From NCBI GenBank assembly GCA_026929865.2, contig CM049402.1, forward strand, positions 7,249,001-7,313,000: a DNA stretch of 64,000 nt, written 5' to 3'. The position numbers and the translations under genes were made by a program. Numbering within the stretch: position 1 is the first letter of the stretch; each line of letters opens with the position of its first letter. Source of the stretch: Hyperoplus lanceolatus (taxonomy: Eukaryota > Chordata > Actinopteri > Uranoscopiformes > Ammodytidae). Positions 1 through 14,359 of the stretch are shown piece by piece. The notes beneath the pieces are model-generated. The model was not told where the DNA came from and ran no database searches. It saw only the letters and a program-made list of their open reading frames with translations.

Positions 1-138
1 TTGGTTGTAGTGCTATCCAACTGCGTGCAGTGGCATTTGAAATGAACGAGTAGGATCCGCCCCTTGAGTTGGAAATTACTATTGATCGTGGACAGACCCT
101 CTATCGTTCTAGATATCAGGGTCTAGATTTCCAGGCTA
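1..138 (-). mobile_element. Fragment of the TAGCCTGG small transposon (window-truncated)
   Basis: These bases are close to the reverse complement of 45275-45413, ending at the inverted-repeat terminus CCAGGCTA at 131-138. The other end lies before the window. It is a second, oppositely oriented copy of the element at 45275-45861. Confidence 0.75.
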
Positions 139-394
139 CCAGATTCATGCATTTCACTTTAACAAGTTAAAAAAATCTACCGGGGGGGCATACCCCCGGA
201 CCCCTCTAGTAGGGTCGGGATCTCAGCTGGCTACTATTTTCACCCAGCTGGACATTGGAGGCAATAGCAGAAAACACTGGGTGTCTGAATGGCATTTAAC
301 AATAGTCAATGATTTGGTCAGCCCTAACATTGGAGAGGGGCCCCCCTTATCAAATTCTGCTTAGGGCCCCATGAAGGCTTGGGCCGGCTCTGAG

Positions 395-591
395 GGGAAA
401 TGTGTCTGTTTAATTTGCAAGGAAAGTGTTGCCGTGAATTACAATTTATTTATTAATTTACGAAGACACTATGAAACTAAACATCAGAGCAGCTACATGT
501 CCTGATAAATGTGTTATTTTTGCAAAGTGGCCCGGCCCTTTGTAGATTTTTCTGTATGTGGCCCTCAGTGAAAAAAGTTTGGACACCCCTG
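395..591 (+). mobile_element. hAT transposon remnant, 3' part
   Basis: A short decayed transposase piece (398-505) is followed by a terminus ending AAGTTTGGACACCCCTG at 575-591, the mirror of the CAGGGGTGTCCAAAC ends of many vertebrate hAT elements. The left terminus is not recognisable. The element is dead. Confidence 0.6.
398..505 (+). pseudogene. hAT transposase N-terminal zinc-finger fragment
   Basis: The frame reads KCVCLICKES, a short gap, then LRRHYETKHQ, then a stop at 503-505. This C-x2-C ... H-x4-H finger with RRHYETKH is typical of the ZBED5/SCAND3/GTF2IRD2-type hAT transposases. Upstream the frame dissolves and the rest of the transposase is absent. Confidence 0.65.
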
Positions 592-753
592 CCTTAGACT
601 ATAACCCTAACCTAGACCTCGATACCCCAATTATACTACAATGTCTAGCCAGAACAGCCCTTTGAAAATCTGTCACATAGAAAGGACTAGCCGAAATGTC
701 CTCACTTTTCAAAAGCCTCCGCATAAGGTCAAAAACTCAAAGGGGTTTACAAG

Positions 754-882
<129 letters not shown>

Positions 883-2138
883 ATGCACACAATTCCAATC
901 CCTGTCCTTTCCCTTTCCCTGTCCTTCAATCTCTCTGTCACTTAAGTCTTGCGTCTCCTAGCCATCCATCTTTCCCCTTCAATAAAAGGAGACCTTGGTT
1001 TGTAGAAGATCTTTTTGGCATCTCTCTTCTTCTCAGTATAACTCAAGTTCTACAATCCCTTCTTTATTTCCCTTTTGTCTTTACCCTCTTATTCTGACTG
1101 ACATCCCCTCCTTTTTCAAAGTGCAGAGCGGGTCCTCTTTGAACCAAAGTGCTCATCACTAGTATGCCATCATTCATAATGGTCTTTTTTGTCATAAATT
1201 CGCAACACATTTCATTTGCTCTCACCCTTTTTATTTCTTCTTTTTTTTGTTGCCACGGCAGTGCTACAGGCTGCTTAGTGTTGGTGATGTATCCATGCAC
1301 AGTGCCAGTGGAGCTAAATCTCTACTCCCCCTTGGCACTGAAACAGTAGTGTGTATGGTTTAATTTCAGCTCTGAAAAAGACTGTCGTGCCGCAGTGATA
1401 ACGCAGGGCCTGTTTGCCAGTGATTGGACTAATTAATAGGCTCACAGATGATTCGCGGCTGTCTCACCGAGCAGTCATAGTGGATGAGGGCGGAATAGCA
1501 GAGAGCAAAAAAAAAGAGGGAGGCCAGAACTAAAGTGGCTTGACCTGTGAACTTTTGAGCTTCTTTAGAAAAAAACTGTCGGTTCACTTGTTAACTTTAA
1601 TGTGTAAGAAAAAAAGAGAGACGGAAGCTATTAAATGCCAGAAAATTGCATTCACACGCAGGTGACCGCAATTTTTCCAAGCATGCTTGTTTATTAATGA
1701 CAGCATCTTGACAACTCAGTAGATAATTACAAACACATTTCGCCGCTCTTCCATGGGGCACATTTACCCCCCTGTGTACTCCCCACAGCTGCCTGAAAAT
1801 CTGATACCCTTTAAGCTATATGCAGGACTTGGTCCCTCACTTTCTCTCCGTCTCTGTCTAAATACAGATGACCCACACTGCAGCTTTATACACTGAGTGC
1901 TACTGTGATAGCCATCCCTCTGTGTGATTAGGACTGGAGCTCTTGTTTAAATGAAAGACATGGTTGTGTTTGCCATGCATGCATTAGTCAACAATATGTT
2001 TCACCAAGGGGAGTACTGCATGTGCATGGACTCCACTGCTGACAATGATGAATGACTATAGTGTACACCGGTTAGGCAATTTGTCCCCAAACTTTAAATC
2101 GCAAATTAAGGTGTCAGCCATACGTTCTATGTTTATAA

Positions 2139-2273
<135 letters not shown>

Positions 2274-3660
2274 CCTTTAACAAATTCAAGACATGTTCTT
2301 GTTCATCACACATATGCTCCCTGTCTTTTTCTCATATGTTAAGCATTGCACATTAAGTGCATTAATAAAAAGAACTGTAGCCTATACACTTCAAAGACAC
2401 AGCCAGCAACAGGGTGACGGTGTTTTAACAGAGGGGCGCCCTACAGCAGTGTGAGATCCTCCAGTGCATTTGCTTCACACACATTTGATTAACCCAGTTT
2501 TACCCGGTGTAAATGCACATCATGGGGGCAATTGCTTGTGAGACACGTGAATCTCTGCAGTAGCGGGCGATAGTAGCAGGTGTGTGTGGGTGTTTTGTAA
2601 TTTGCTTTGGTGGCTTTTAGCAGGGCTGTGCTCATCTGACACCCCATGCTAATTTAAGGAGGTCCTGGTGGCCCATATCTTCACTTGTAGAGCCACTTGA
2701 CTATTAATGAAGCTGATCATGAATCATTCCTCACTCCGCAGCCTCAGATTCATGTTTTACTACTGTCTGTATTATACAGAGCCATCAATGTTTTACAATA
2801 TGCTGCTCTTCATTCCTGTCAGATCCAAAAACCTTCACTATCTTCCCAAAATCTATAAATATCTGTTGAATAATTGATTTTTTTTCATGGGGTCGTGAGA
2901 AGTTACAAGAAAAAAAAGAAAGGAAATCAAATTTCCTCCAAGCACCAGACACCCGTGGATGTTGTTGTTTGGACTAAATCTAGATGCCCGAACAGGCCTT
3001 TATTTAGCCTTCAAATAGTTGTCAAGTTATCTGGGGTTGATGTTCAATGTGCCTGCCACACTTGACATGGAAGGGATGGGAGAAAACGCAGGACAACTCA
3101 GATCTTTTCCGTAGTTTTTATTTTTCATCAATTTTTGCAACATGCCTTTTAGATTACGAATTGAGGTTAGGTTGAAAACCTATCGCTATCGGTATAACAA
3201 AAGAGAAATTAAATCAAATTAGTTTTCAAACCAATCAAAATGCATAATTAAGTATTTAAATTAAATCCAAATAAATCAGTAAGATATTATCTATCACAAT
3301 TATAATTACAATACCAGTATATATATATATTTCCATATAATATAATTTACCATGAAAGACAATATCACCCCTTCATGCATTAATCTACATAACAAGTGGG
3401 CATATATATACAAGTGACAAAGTGCACCATTTAAGCACCAATGACCCTCCATACAAACATCCCCACCATGTGCGCCTCCACCAAATGTGCCCAAGACGTC
3501 ACTGCGCCGTCTGATGCGATGACACATAAAAGACATGACAAGTGAAAAAAGTGCCAGACCGCTGTGCAACTATACTGTGGTGCAAAAACAGAAAATACAT
3601 ACCAATGCGTGCTCTCTCCCGTGCACAAACCCTTCACATCCCGACCGGAAACAGCAGACC

Positions 3661-3698
3661 TTTATTTATTTATTTATTTATTAATTTATTTATTTATT
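3661..3698. repeat. (TTTA)n microsatellite
   Basis: About nine TTTA units with one slipped unit. Confidence 0.9.
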
Positions 3699-3886
3699 GT
3701 TCTTTCGGACAATTCCACACAATACACAATTTTCTCTTACAAATATTCATACGTCATACCTTGTGTTGTCCGAAGGGAGACGGAAGAAGCCAAAGGCTTA
3801 TCAGGTCCCGCCCCCATTTTCATCAAATTCGGATTCAGATACACAGTTACTGTACAGAAAATAAAAATAAAACAAAAAACATTTTT

Positions 3887-4034
<148 letters not shown>

Positions 4035-4989
4035 CCCATACATTTTTTTTTTTTAAGAATCTGCAGTCCAATACACAGTCAATTTTAATCTAATTGCTTC
4101 AGCTTTTAAGATCAGTTCAGCACAGTTCAGTTTTTCTGTGACAATGCCAAGTGTATAAAGTGTGAAGTGGCCTTGTATTTGGCCTGTTCCATTTCTTAAC
4201 TGGTAGTCTAAACACTTCTGCAAAAGTATTCAAAAACAAGTCTGTCTGCTGGCCTGTATTATTCTTTACAATATTGTTATGAAAGTGACATTGACATTGT
4301 GCTCAGGTTAATAGTCTGTAATTTTCGTGCGCACTCACCTCACGTGCTGCAATCGAGCTAAGTGCCGCCTGGTGTGATCAAAAAATGTAAAGAGTTTTTA
4401 TACACAGGAAACCCGCCACCACTGATATGTGTTCTAAAGCACCACCAAAACCCAAATGACTTATGTCTTAACAATAGTGGTGAACTGGGCTGTATACATC
4501 CAACCCAAGATTGACTTCTGTTTTTCGAAATAAATATAGATTTTTTTAACATACCTGATATACTTTTGTTGACTTATGTTCTTTCTTTTTTTAACCGAAC
4601 ATGGTTAAGATGTCGGCAAAGTTGTCCACATCGTCAACCCCATTTCAAAGATTTTTGCTTGGTGGGTTCCGCGCATTTCAGTAAAAAATAATTTAATAGT
4701 CCTTTTTAGATATGCGCCTTGTCAAGTGAATGTGATGGCAACTAAACATGTCCCCTGCGTCCCACTCTTACATAAAACAGTCTCATCAGGTCTGAACCAA
4801 TACAGGTATGAATTTCCTTAACATTTACAAAACAACAAAAGTGTGAACTGAACGCAGTCACAGTCCAATTATATACATGTCTTTCGTTTTATCTCGCGGT
4901 CTCAAAGGTCCCGGTCCATTTTGTGGGATCACAAAGCACATGTGTGACAAGACCACCTGAGAACTTTCTGTGCCTTCTGTCTTCTCCAG

Positions 4990-5075
4990 CTGAGCCTAAA
5001 GCAGGTCCAAAGGCCCAACAGGAGAAGAAGAAGAACGCACTCAGCCCCGAACAAAACGCTAAGCCCTCCCAGTAG
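4990..5075 (+). other. Exon-like open frame, unassigned
   Basis: After a pyrimidine-rich tract ending cttctccag the frame reads EPKAGPKAQQEKKKNALSPE, then QNAKPSQ and a TAG at 5073-5075. The lysine-rich, low-bias composition resembles a genuine C-terminal exon. I do not recognise a family, the frame stays open upstream without splicing, and no partner exon is seen. It may be chance. Confidence 0.2.
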
Positions 5076-5744
5076 GGCCAATAGTGTGCAATTTCTGCCT
5101 TTAACTACATAACATTGCTTCCCTGTGTGAACCTCTGGGGTCAAAATCATTGTGTATTCCTGAGCTACCGATTCAGGGTTTTGCTTGGGGGAGTCCAAGA
5201 GCACAGCATCGGCGCGTTGGCAAGCTGTTAGAGCAAGGCTGTAAATGATTCATACGGCACAGGCAGGCATGTCCATGCTGTTGCTGATTTTAAAGCATCA
5301 GCCGAATGATGTCCTCTAAACTCAAGGTCTGGGGGTCCCTGAGTGGATATTACGCCTCAGGTTAGTACTGTTAATGAGGAAGAAGTGATTCCCCCCCCCC
5401 TGCCAACCCACCCTGTGTACTGTTGTTCACATATGTTTGGGGGAGACTTTTTGACGAAATGTGCCATTGGAGAACCATTAGTCCGGGACGTGCTTCAACT
5501 CACTTGCAAAGCTGATCTTAATCTGCTCTGGGACAATCTGCTGCTGGCGCCATTCCCCCGAGACGGAATGTGTCAATCTACCGCAGTAGTGAAATATATA
5601 TACACCTCTTGTACTTTAAACTCCTCTGTTACTCCCTTCTCTGGGGGACTCCTCCTCTCATCTTCCTCCTCATCTCAATCTGTCTTTATTTCTTTCTTCC
5701 TCTCTACCTCCCTCCGTGAGCTCCTATTTCACCGCCAGTCAATC

Positions 5745-6110
5745 CGCCGGAAGATGAAGTGGCAGGATAAGGTCGCGGCATCTGTAAAAGGCCCTCATTG
5801 GGGCCTTAATGAATACCATTAATTCAATCGGGGGACTTGTTTGGATGGCCGTGGCCTTTGTCCAGTCGTGATTAAGCGATGCTATCAGTTATCAATTGTA
5901 ATGAGCTTTTGTGGCAGTGGGAGAGACGGGCGCCGGCTGGTGAAATAATAACATCTCGGTCCGATTATAGCGGGGTGTAAGGCCAGACACCTATCTCATC
6001 CAGAAGCTAATGATATGGTGACGTGTGGGAGGTAGTATGTAATGTGCGTGCAGTATTTACTAATTTATCACTGGTCAGAAAGTTTTGATGAGATAGTGAG
6101 TGCGCTAGGT
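5745..6110. promoter_or_regulatory. Candidate conserved non-coding element
   Basis: Non-repetitive, balanced-composition sequence with many homeodomain-like cores (TTAATGAATA, ATTAATT, GCTAATGATATG) and no open frame. The call is from texture only, with no cross-species comparison. Confidence 0.22.
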
Positions 6111-8689
6111 CATTTGACACGTCTTCGTTATTAAAATCTAATGTAATTAAATTCCTGTAAGGCAGCTGTTGTAAAAATCTGTTATATCAACAATGGAGCA
6201 AATTATTTGTGTAATGCGAATAGGGATAGCTTGTAACGGCAAACCAAGACAAATCATCCAACACTGCACTCCCCTTCAGATCTACCGAGCATCTCTTAGC
6301 ATTTCTCTTTCATCGCTCTTATCAATGTCGAAGTTACCAAATAGCTGGTTGCATTACATTGTTTTGTAATTTTGTCTTCCTGCGTTGACCATCATCAGAA
6401 GGTGGTGGAGAAGCAAAAAAGAGCAAAAGTAAATATTGAACGGACATTGATCAGGTGGGCCAGAAACACAAACGGAACTAATGAATTCCATTATTGCTCC
6501 GTATCTGTAGTTGGATGTGAGTATATGCAATTTTTTAAGTATTTTTTAGTAGTTGATAATATGCCAATGTTGTGCTTAGCATGTTTGCTGCCCTAAAGAG
6601 GCAGAAAGAATGAGTTAATGCAAGTTTCTCATATCACAAATTCCTATGTTGCTTCTTGTATCCTTGGTCTTGGTCTTGATGTTTACCAGACTAAATCTGG
6701 TTGTAAATCTGCAGTTTTGTATTATTTAATTTTTTTTTTCACATATGATTATTGTTCTAATAGCATCAATCTCTCACCGAACTCTCTTGAAGAAAGTCAT
6801 TTTTTTATAAATACATGTTTAGACATAATCTTGTCAATTCATACGATGTTGTAATAGTAAGTTAGATTTCTTAAGATATATTAAAAATACATAATACCAA
6901 ATTGGCCCAGTTTTAACCAAGATATCTTAACATATTTTAGTTCATACAGTACTGTATGAACTAAAATCCCAGAGTCTTGACTTTGTGTCTTGCTGATCAT
7001 TTTTCTGTAATTGTGGATTGCTTGTCATGTCAGCAATGATGATGTTCGTGCACACTCGTTGTCATTGAGAATGCAGCATCTGTATGGTCGTCGCCCTCTA
7101 GATTTAAATAATTCACACAAAGCACCATCTCCATTCAGTTTTTATGAGCCCCCAGTGGCAGTTTCAAGGCAGTTTCAGCCTGTTTATATCACAATCTCCC
7201 TTATGTGCCCTTATTGTATTTTGCTGTGGGCTGCAGCCTTGTGAAGCTCATAACCTCCATGTTCTCTTTCTGGGTTTTTTAATAAACAAGGCCCTGCGAC
7301 TATTAGGATTCTGTAGCCTTTATACAAAGAGCGGCTGTCTTTGTGTAAACACTCAACACAACTATGATTCATGGCACAGGTTATTATAACGAGCGTATAT
7401 ACGACTTTTAAGATAAAACCCAAGGGCAAATTCCTGGATGGCTTTGTAAGCCTAACAACAAACAAAAAAACAAACAGCCCGTTATGCAGAGGCGCCAATA
7501 GTACTGAGAATGGCCCAGTGTGCGGCTAAGCAGAGCCGCAACCAGGCCCAGAGTGATGCGCTATTCTCATCTCTCTCATAACATTATTAAAAGTTTGAGC
7601 CTGCAGGCCGCGAGGGTTTAGCGGAGGATTATTATTTCAAGCTCCCTGCAAAAATAAATCAATCCTTTATCAAAGTCCGCAGTCCCCATGAACTGCGTAA
7701 TCAAATTGAACAGTGTTTCTAGGCTAGTATCCCGTTACTGTTCTATTAAATTAAGCTATTGCTGAGGGGAGATATAGCTCCAATATAGCTTTGCACGTAA
7801 TACAGGGGGTGTTATGCGCAGACAATTGAAAAAATCCCATAAATTTGGTGCTGTAAAACATTTTTCCTGAAGGATTCTTTCTTTGAAGTTTTCTCTCTCT
7901 CTCTCTTTCTCTGTCTCTCTCTCCATTACTGTCAGAGTGCAGAAAATGTTTTGTGTGGAAGAAAACGAAAAATATTGCAATTCTGGCTGTGAGTAGTATA
8001 GGTTGGCTGTCGCGGCTGCAGACATTTTACCCCATGTGCCGGGCTAAATCCTCATTTCTTCCCAAACTCTTTCCACTCTTTAACTTTGCATGAGGTAACC
8101 AAGAATGGCCCCTCTGACATTTAGAGAGAATATATTGGGCCAGACCCCGTTCCCCATTGTTATATGACATATTCCTGTAATGCCATTTCTGAACAAGAAT
8201 ATTTCTCCCGCTGCTCCGTCTCGCTCTCTCTCTCTGGGTATGCCTGAGAGCGAGCTGTGATTGGACCAGGCCTTCTTGCAGCCTCGGCGCTTCCATTCAG
8301 CCCGTCTCCCTGTTGAATAGCGGCCGTCAAGCGGCGGTGCGGATGAAGTGTTTTCGCTGTTATGGTCAATGAAGGAAATGACAGTGAATTTGAAAATATG
8401 CTGATGACTCCACTTGAAACAGCAATTTCTCTGACTTTAAAAGAGTCAGTGTTTCCATCACAGCCCCCCCCCACACACACACACACCCCAGCCCTTTTAC
8501 CTTCCAATCCCACCCTCCCCGGCTCCTTCACACACTTTCCTATTATGTTGGCAGGGATTTCACCTTTGAGATGAAGTGAGATTTTATTGTCCACGGCAAT
8601 AGATACAATGGCTCTGAGACCATAGACTGCATTATTTTTTGCAAATAAGACTGCATTTCTGTTTTTGTTTTTTCCGTTTGATCCAGTCA

Positions 8690-9964
<1,275 letters not shown>

Positions 9965-9981
9965 ATATATATCTATATATA

Positions 9982-11071
9982 TAGGGGAAGGTGGGGTGAT
10001 TTGTGCAACTTTTTACTCAAAGTGATTTTAAAGTGAGGCCTTGACAGTTATGTCTCCAACTCAAATATGTACATATATTTCAGGATGTTGTGCATCCCTG
10101 GCAATAAAAACTTTGGATCTGGAATAAACTGTTTAAGAAATATAGCTTTCGGAAAAAAAGTTGTCTTGTCATTGTGTCACAATGACAAAGTCACCATCAT
10201 CATCTTTCTGGCCATCTGAACTCTCATCAGTGGTGTCGTTAAGTGGAATTGAGATGTCACTCTCTTCTGAGCTACTGTAGACAATCACTTTCTTTTGGTG
10301 ACCAGCGTATACAGCCATGCCACTGGCACAACTCTCAGAAATGTACTTTGCACTAGTTGCTCCGTGCTTGTGGAACCAACTGCCACCTGACAAATGTGAT
10401 TCCCCCTACATTTCTGCCTTTAAATCAAGGCTCAAAACCCATATGTACACCCTGGTGTTTCCTCCCCATTAACCTCTGCACTACTTACTTACCTCTGCAC
10501 TACTATCTGTGTTTATGTGGATGTATGGGCTTTACGTCTTTTATTTTGGTTATTGTTATTTTACCTTCATTGTTTACCTACTGAATGCACTATGTACAGC
10601 ACTTTGGACAGTGCAAACTGTCATAAATGTGCTTTTATAAATACATTTTACTTACTTACTTAGTTATAACTCACCCAGGCCCTTGCGCACAAATCACCCC
10701 ATCCCCAGAATTTTGGATAATAGGCATGATGCAGCAATTTAGGGTTGACATTGTGCTAATTATATAGACTCAAAGTGTAGCATACCAAAGCACTAAAACA
10801 TGTGTCAAATGTTTTCAAACGTGTCTATAATTGTTCAGACACAATAATCAAAAAACCTTGATCATGGAAATTTTACTTTGAAAGGCAAAACACAGTTTTT
10901 TGAGCTTAAATGTGCTTATATCTTATTCCTTGTGTCTCCCTTCTTTACAGGATGAGTCAAATGGATGGCTCTTCTTAAATATGTGGTCACATTTCCAATT
11001 TCTTCCACGGTTTTCTAGAAACAATGGGTTTTGCAACTTCCAAAATGCACAAATCACCCCACCTTCCCCTA
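9982..11071. mobile_element. TA-flanked DNA transposon with 26-bp perfect inverted repeats
   Basis: Positions 9982-10007 and 11046-11071 are exact reverse complements, beginning TAGGGGAAGGTGGGGTGATT. The flanking TA dinucleotides would suit a mariner-type target. The interior has related subterminal motifs (AATCACCCCATCCCC near 10690) and an inserted LINE tail at 10340-10665. No transposase is seen. Confidence 0.85.
10340..10665 (+). mobile_element. L2/Rex-type LINE 3' end (dead)
   Basis: The frame from 10356 reads VAPCLWNQLPPDKCDS, then ISAFKSRLKTHMY. This is the usual C-terminal end of the LINE reverse transcriptase ORF (LWNxLPxxI, FKSxLKTHLF). A 3' UTR and a CTTA-repeat tail (near 10648-10661) follow. 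It is 5'-truncated and nested in the element at 9982-11071. Confidence 0.75.
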
Positions 11072-13037
11072 CTATACTTTATAATATTGCATAATATGGC
11101 ACTTTTGACACATGAAACTGGAAAGCTTATATTTAGGGTTCAGAACCACTTCACATATATCACTTACAGTACTAGAGAAGTGGGCAGCACCTCATACAAT
11201 TTTCCATTTGAAACCAAAGGCATTTTAGCATTAACCACGATCCACATTCACGCAGACGCTAAGATATCTCATTAAACAACTAAACCTCTTGATATAACGC
11301 TAGCAAAACAGACAGATAGTAACATATCCTTCCCCCCCACATGCTTGTACTTGCGACGAGATTCATTAGCGACTGCTTTCCATGCAAAACACGCGCCCGC
11401 CGATGACACTTGTACTTTCCTCTCTCATCCCACTGTAACCCCGGTGTGTGTCATTAAACAGGAGTGCTGAAATGCAATTTAAAGTGAAGCTTTGATTGAA
11501 CTTTTGATGATTTGTTCTAAGGTGTTTGAGGTGTGCACCCACACCACACATACCCACACGACAAGAAAGAGCCGCTCCTGCCTTTTAAAGCCCTTAATTA
11601 GGTTTCTGGAGGAGCGACTGCGACGGAGAACATCACTTCCTGTTCAAAGACACTGGCGATGTCGCTCATCTTCTGTACACATATGGTACTCTCCCTCCCC
11701 CCCACAACAGTAGCCTAATAAGCTGGGCACATCCTCTCTTGCTTGTCTCACGCTGACTTTGTTTTTTTTTACATTCTCACCTTGAAGGGTACATCTTCTT
11801 TTTTTTTGCTCAGGGGGCTTGTCAAGTTTGAAAAAGGAACACTTCCATTATCTTATAACTGCTGTCAATTATGAACGGATACATCAAACAACCCCGAGTA
11901 TTACCACATCGTTTCCTCTACCTCTGACACTCACTCACTCACTCTCTCACAGACGCACTGCATGTAAATGAATGAAATGATTTCTGCGACATCCTTGTTA
12001 TTCAAGCGATGCCTCGGCCTGCACCTCGTTTTCGACCTTGTTGTTTGGAAGTTTGGAAGCCCGCCATTATAAAACAATGATGGGACTTTAAATACGCTGT
12101 CAGGTACCGACGGAATTGTTTCCTTTTTGATACACTGAGCTTCTAATGGACTGACACCACTCTCATACTGATGAGAAGAGTCTATGAATTAAGTGTGTAA
12201 AAATAGCCTTTGATCTCCTGTCATATTAATGTTAAGAGAGTACTTACTAACTCATTGAAATACTGCACGAGTACTATCTCTTAATCTTTGAATATTTTAA
12301 ATGACTCCAGTACGCTGAAGATTTATTATTAATTGAATATCATCTCACTCTAAAACTGGTGTCTGTGTCTTTGTCAGCCAATAACAGATAAGTTACTGTA
12401 TCTGTATTGTATTACTGCTTCTGACCACCTTAGAATGTAATTATTCTACACGTTCAAGGCGGAAAGTTAGTGAAAGTGGTTACGCATCAAGGTGATGTAT
12501 TATATATGTACCTAAATGTTCCACAATCAAATCAAATGAGTTATCAGTGAGGCAACTTAAAGGAAAGGAAAAGTTTGACATACTGACAAACAAGATGTGC
12601 ATATTCGCCTCATTGTTTGGATGGGAAGCTACCTTAGCTTAACACAAAGACTGGAAGAAGCATGGTTAAACAGCTGATCTGGTCTGATCAAAGTTTAAAA
12701 TACCAGCATCCCCTACCTACAGTAAACCTAAAAAAAATCTAATATATTTTTATCAGTTGTGGTTATTTTTGACATTTAAAGATAACCATGCTAACTGTTT
12801 CCCTCTCTGTTCAATCTGTGCGCAACAAGGGCTAACCAGATCTTGGCTCCATAACCCTTATAACAAAAGAGTTCTGACATTGAGTTTGAGTAGGTCTTTA
12901 TGGTACTAGCACCGCATTTGAGAAGAGCCACTCTTACATGAGCATCGCACATTGTGACAAGTAGATGTGCCACTGAACCAGAGAGCGACTATAACCCTGA
13001 TCTGCAGTCAAAAGGCTGTATACGTATATCTCTTTTA
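11072..13037. other. Intergenic stretch, no gene seen
   Basis: Unique-looking DNA. 12558-12790 (AAAGTTTGACATACTGACAA, then TTAGCTTAACACAAAGACTG) resembles a decayed copy of a common fish small element. Short related pieces recur near 60250-60300. Confidence 0.45.
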
Positions 13038-13362
13038 AAGGTCACTTAGTATGCAAAATGCACCTTTTCATGTTTTTTCAACATTAATATGGGTCTCCGG
13101 TGTAACTTGAGACTCCCAAAAGATGAGATGAAGCAACCCTCTCTCTTTTTTTCTTTACCTCCACCTTTCTGTAAACCTGTGTTCCAAAATCCTAGTCAGA
13201 TTCCCCCCCCCCCAATGATGTCATTAGGGGAGAAGCCACCCCCCTCATAACTGGCACTGTGAGAAATCTGAATTTTTCTTTGGACACTTAACCATGAAAC
13301 AGTTTCTAGCAGAAACCCAAATAGAACATTTAAAACTACAAATGAACATAATATGTGACCTT
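13038..13362. mobile_element. Small inverted-repeat element (AAGGTCACxTAxTATG ends)
   Basis: The left end AAGGTCACTTAGTATG and right end CATAATATGTGACCTT are imperfect inverted repeats about 325 bp apart, with no coding capacity. The layout is that of a common fish MITE. Confidence 0.65.
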
Positions 13363-13716
13363 AGGATGAATTTAGTCTACAGTCAGCCGAGTCACTGGCA
13401 AACCTACCGTGTATGTAGTTTTCAATCAAGTAGACAGTTAAACTACTTCTTTTTTCATACGGGAGGCTAGGCTATGTATATACTGTATGTCCAGTGTACG
13501 TCTAGGCTTTATGTGCTCTAGTGCCAGCACCTGTGTGCCTCCCTCCGTGAGCTTGTGAGCGTGTGTTTATAATACAATGTGTTCTTATTGTCTGAGTATG
13601 TTGAAGGGACTTAATCCAAGGGTGCAAGCTGCTGCCAAAAGTGATAATGGTACGGTGCCCTTTTAGATGTTGCCATGTGTTACATCGGCCAATGTGATTG
13701 GCTAGACCTGTCTCAC

Positions 13717-14359
13717 TTAAAGCGGACCTATGATGCTTTTTGACTTTTATGACCTATAAACGTTGTTATGATGATTCATAGTCATGCTTAACCATACTAA
13801 ATTATCAAATAATGACTTACATGCATTTCGACGTATTCCCTGCTGACCGTCTGGGGTGTCTGTGCAAAGCACTAAACACTATTCTAGCCAGTCGAGAAGT
13901 CACGTGTTCAAAGCGGTCTACCCTTCCGTAACTTTGTGACGTCGCATGTAACTTTGTGAAGTCACCACGCGGATGTTTCCATGTATGGTAATCATGGACC
14001 TATAAGATGGTAATGCTGTCACTTCCCTGTTCGCGTCTGCCTCGCGCCCTTATAGGTCCATGCTCGCGCTTCCCGCCACTGAAAGTGTTCCGGAAGGAAG
14101 GTAACCAATCACAACGGAGTGGGGTTTGCAGGAGGGGGGGGGAGGGGAGAGGAGATGGCTGATCACAGGCGGAGGGAGCGGAGATTGCCGAAGCACACAC
14201 ACTCAAGTGTTGACAGGACATGCTGGATCGCCAAAATAAGAGAAAGAGCCTCCCGAAAATCTACATAGTTTTTTGTGATGTGATTCGTGTCAGGTTGCTC
14301 TATAGCAGTGTAAAACAAGAAATTAAGACCAGAAAAGTAGTATAATATGTCCTCTTTAA
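13717..14359 (-). mobile_element. TTAA-flanked MITE, copy 1
   Basis: TTAA at both ends (13717-13720 and 14356-14359) and inverted termini TTAAAGCGGACCTATGATGC and TTAAAGAGGACATATTATAC. It is the reverse complement of the copy at 57656-58276. TTAA targets fit Kolobok or piggyBac. The ORFs inside are shared by both copies and are not genes. Confidence 0.85.
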
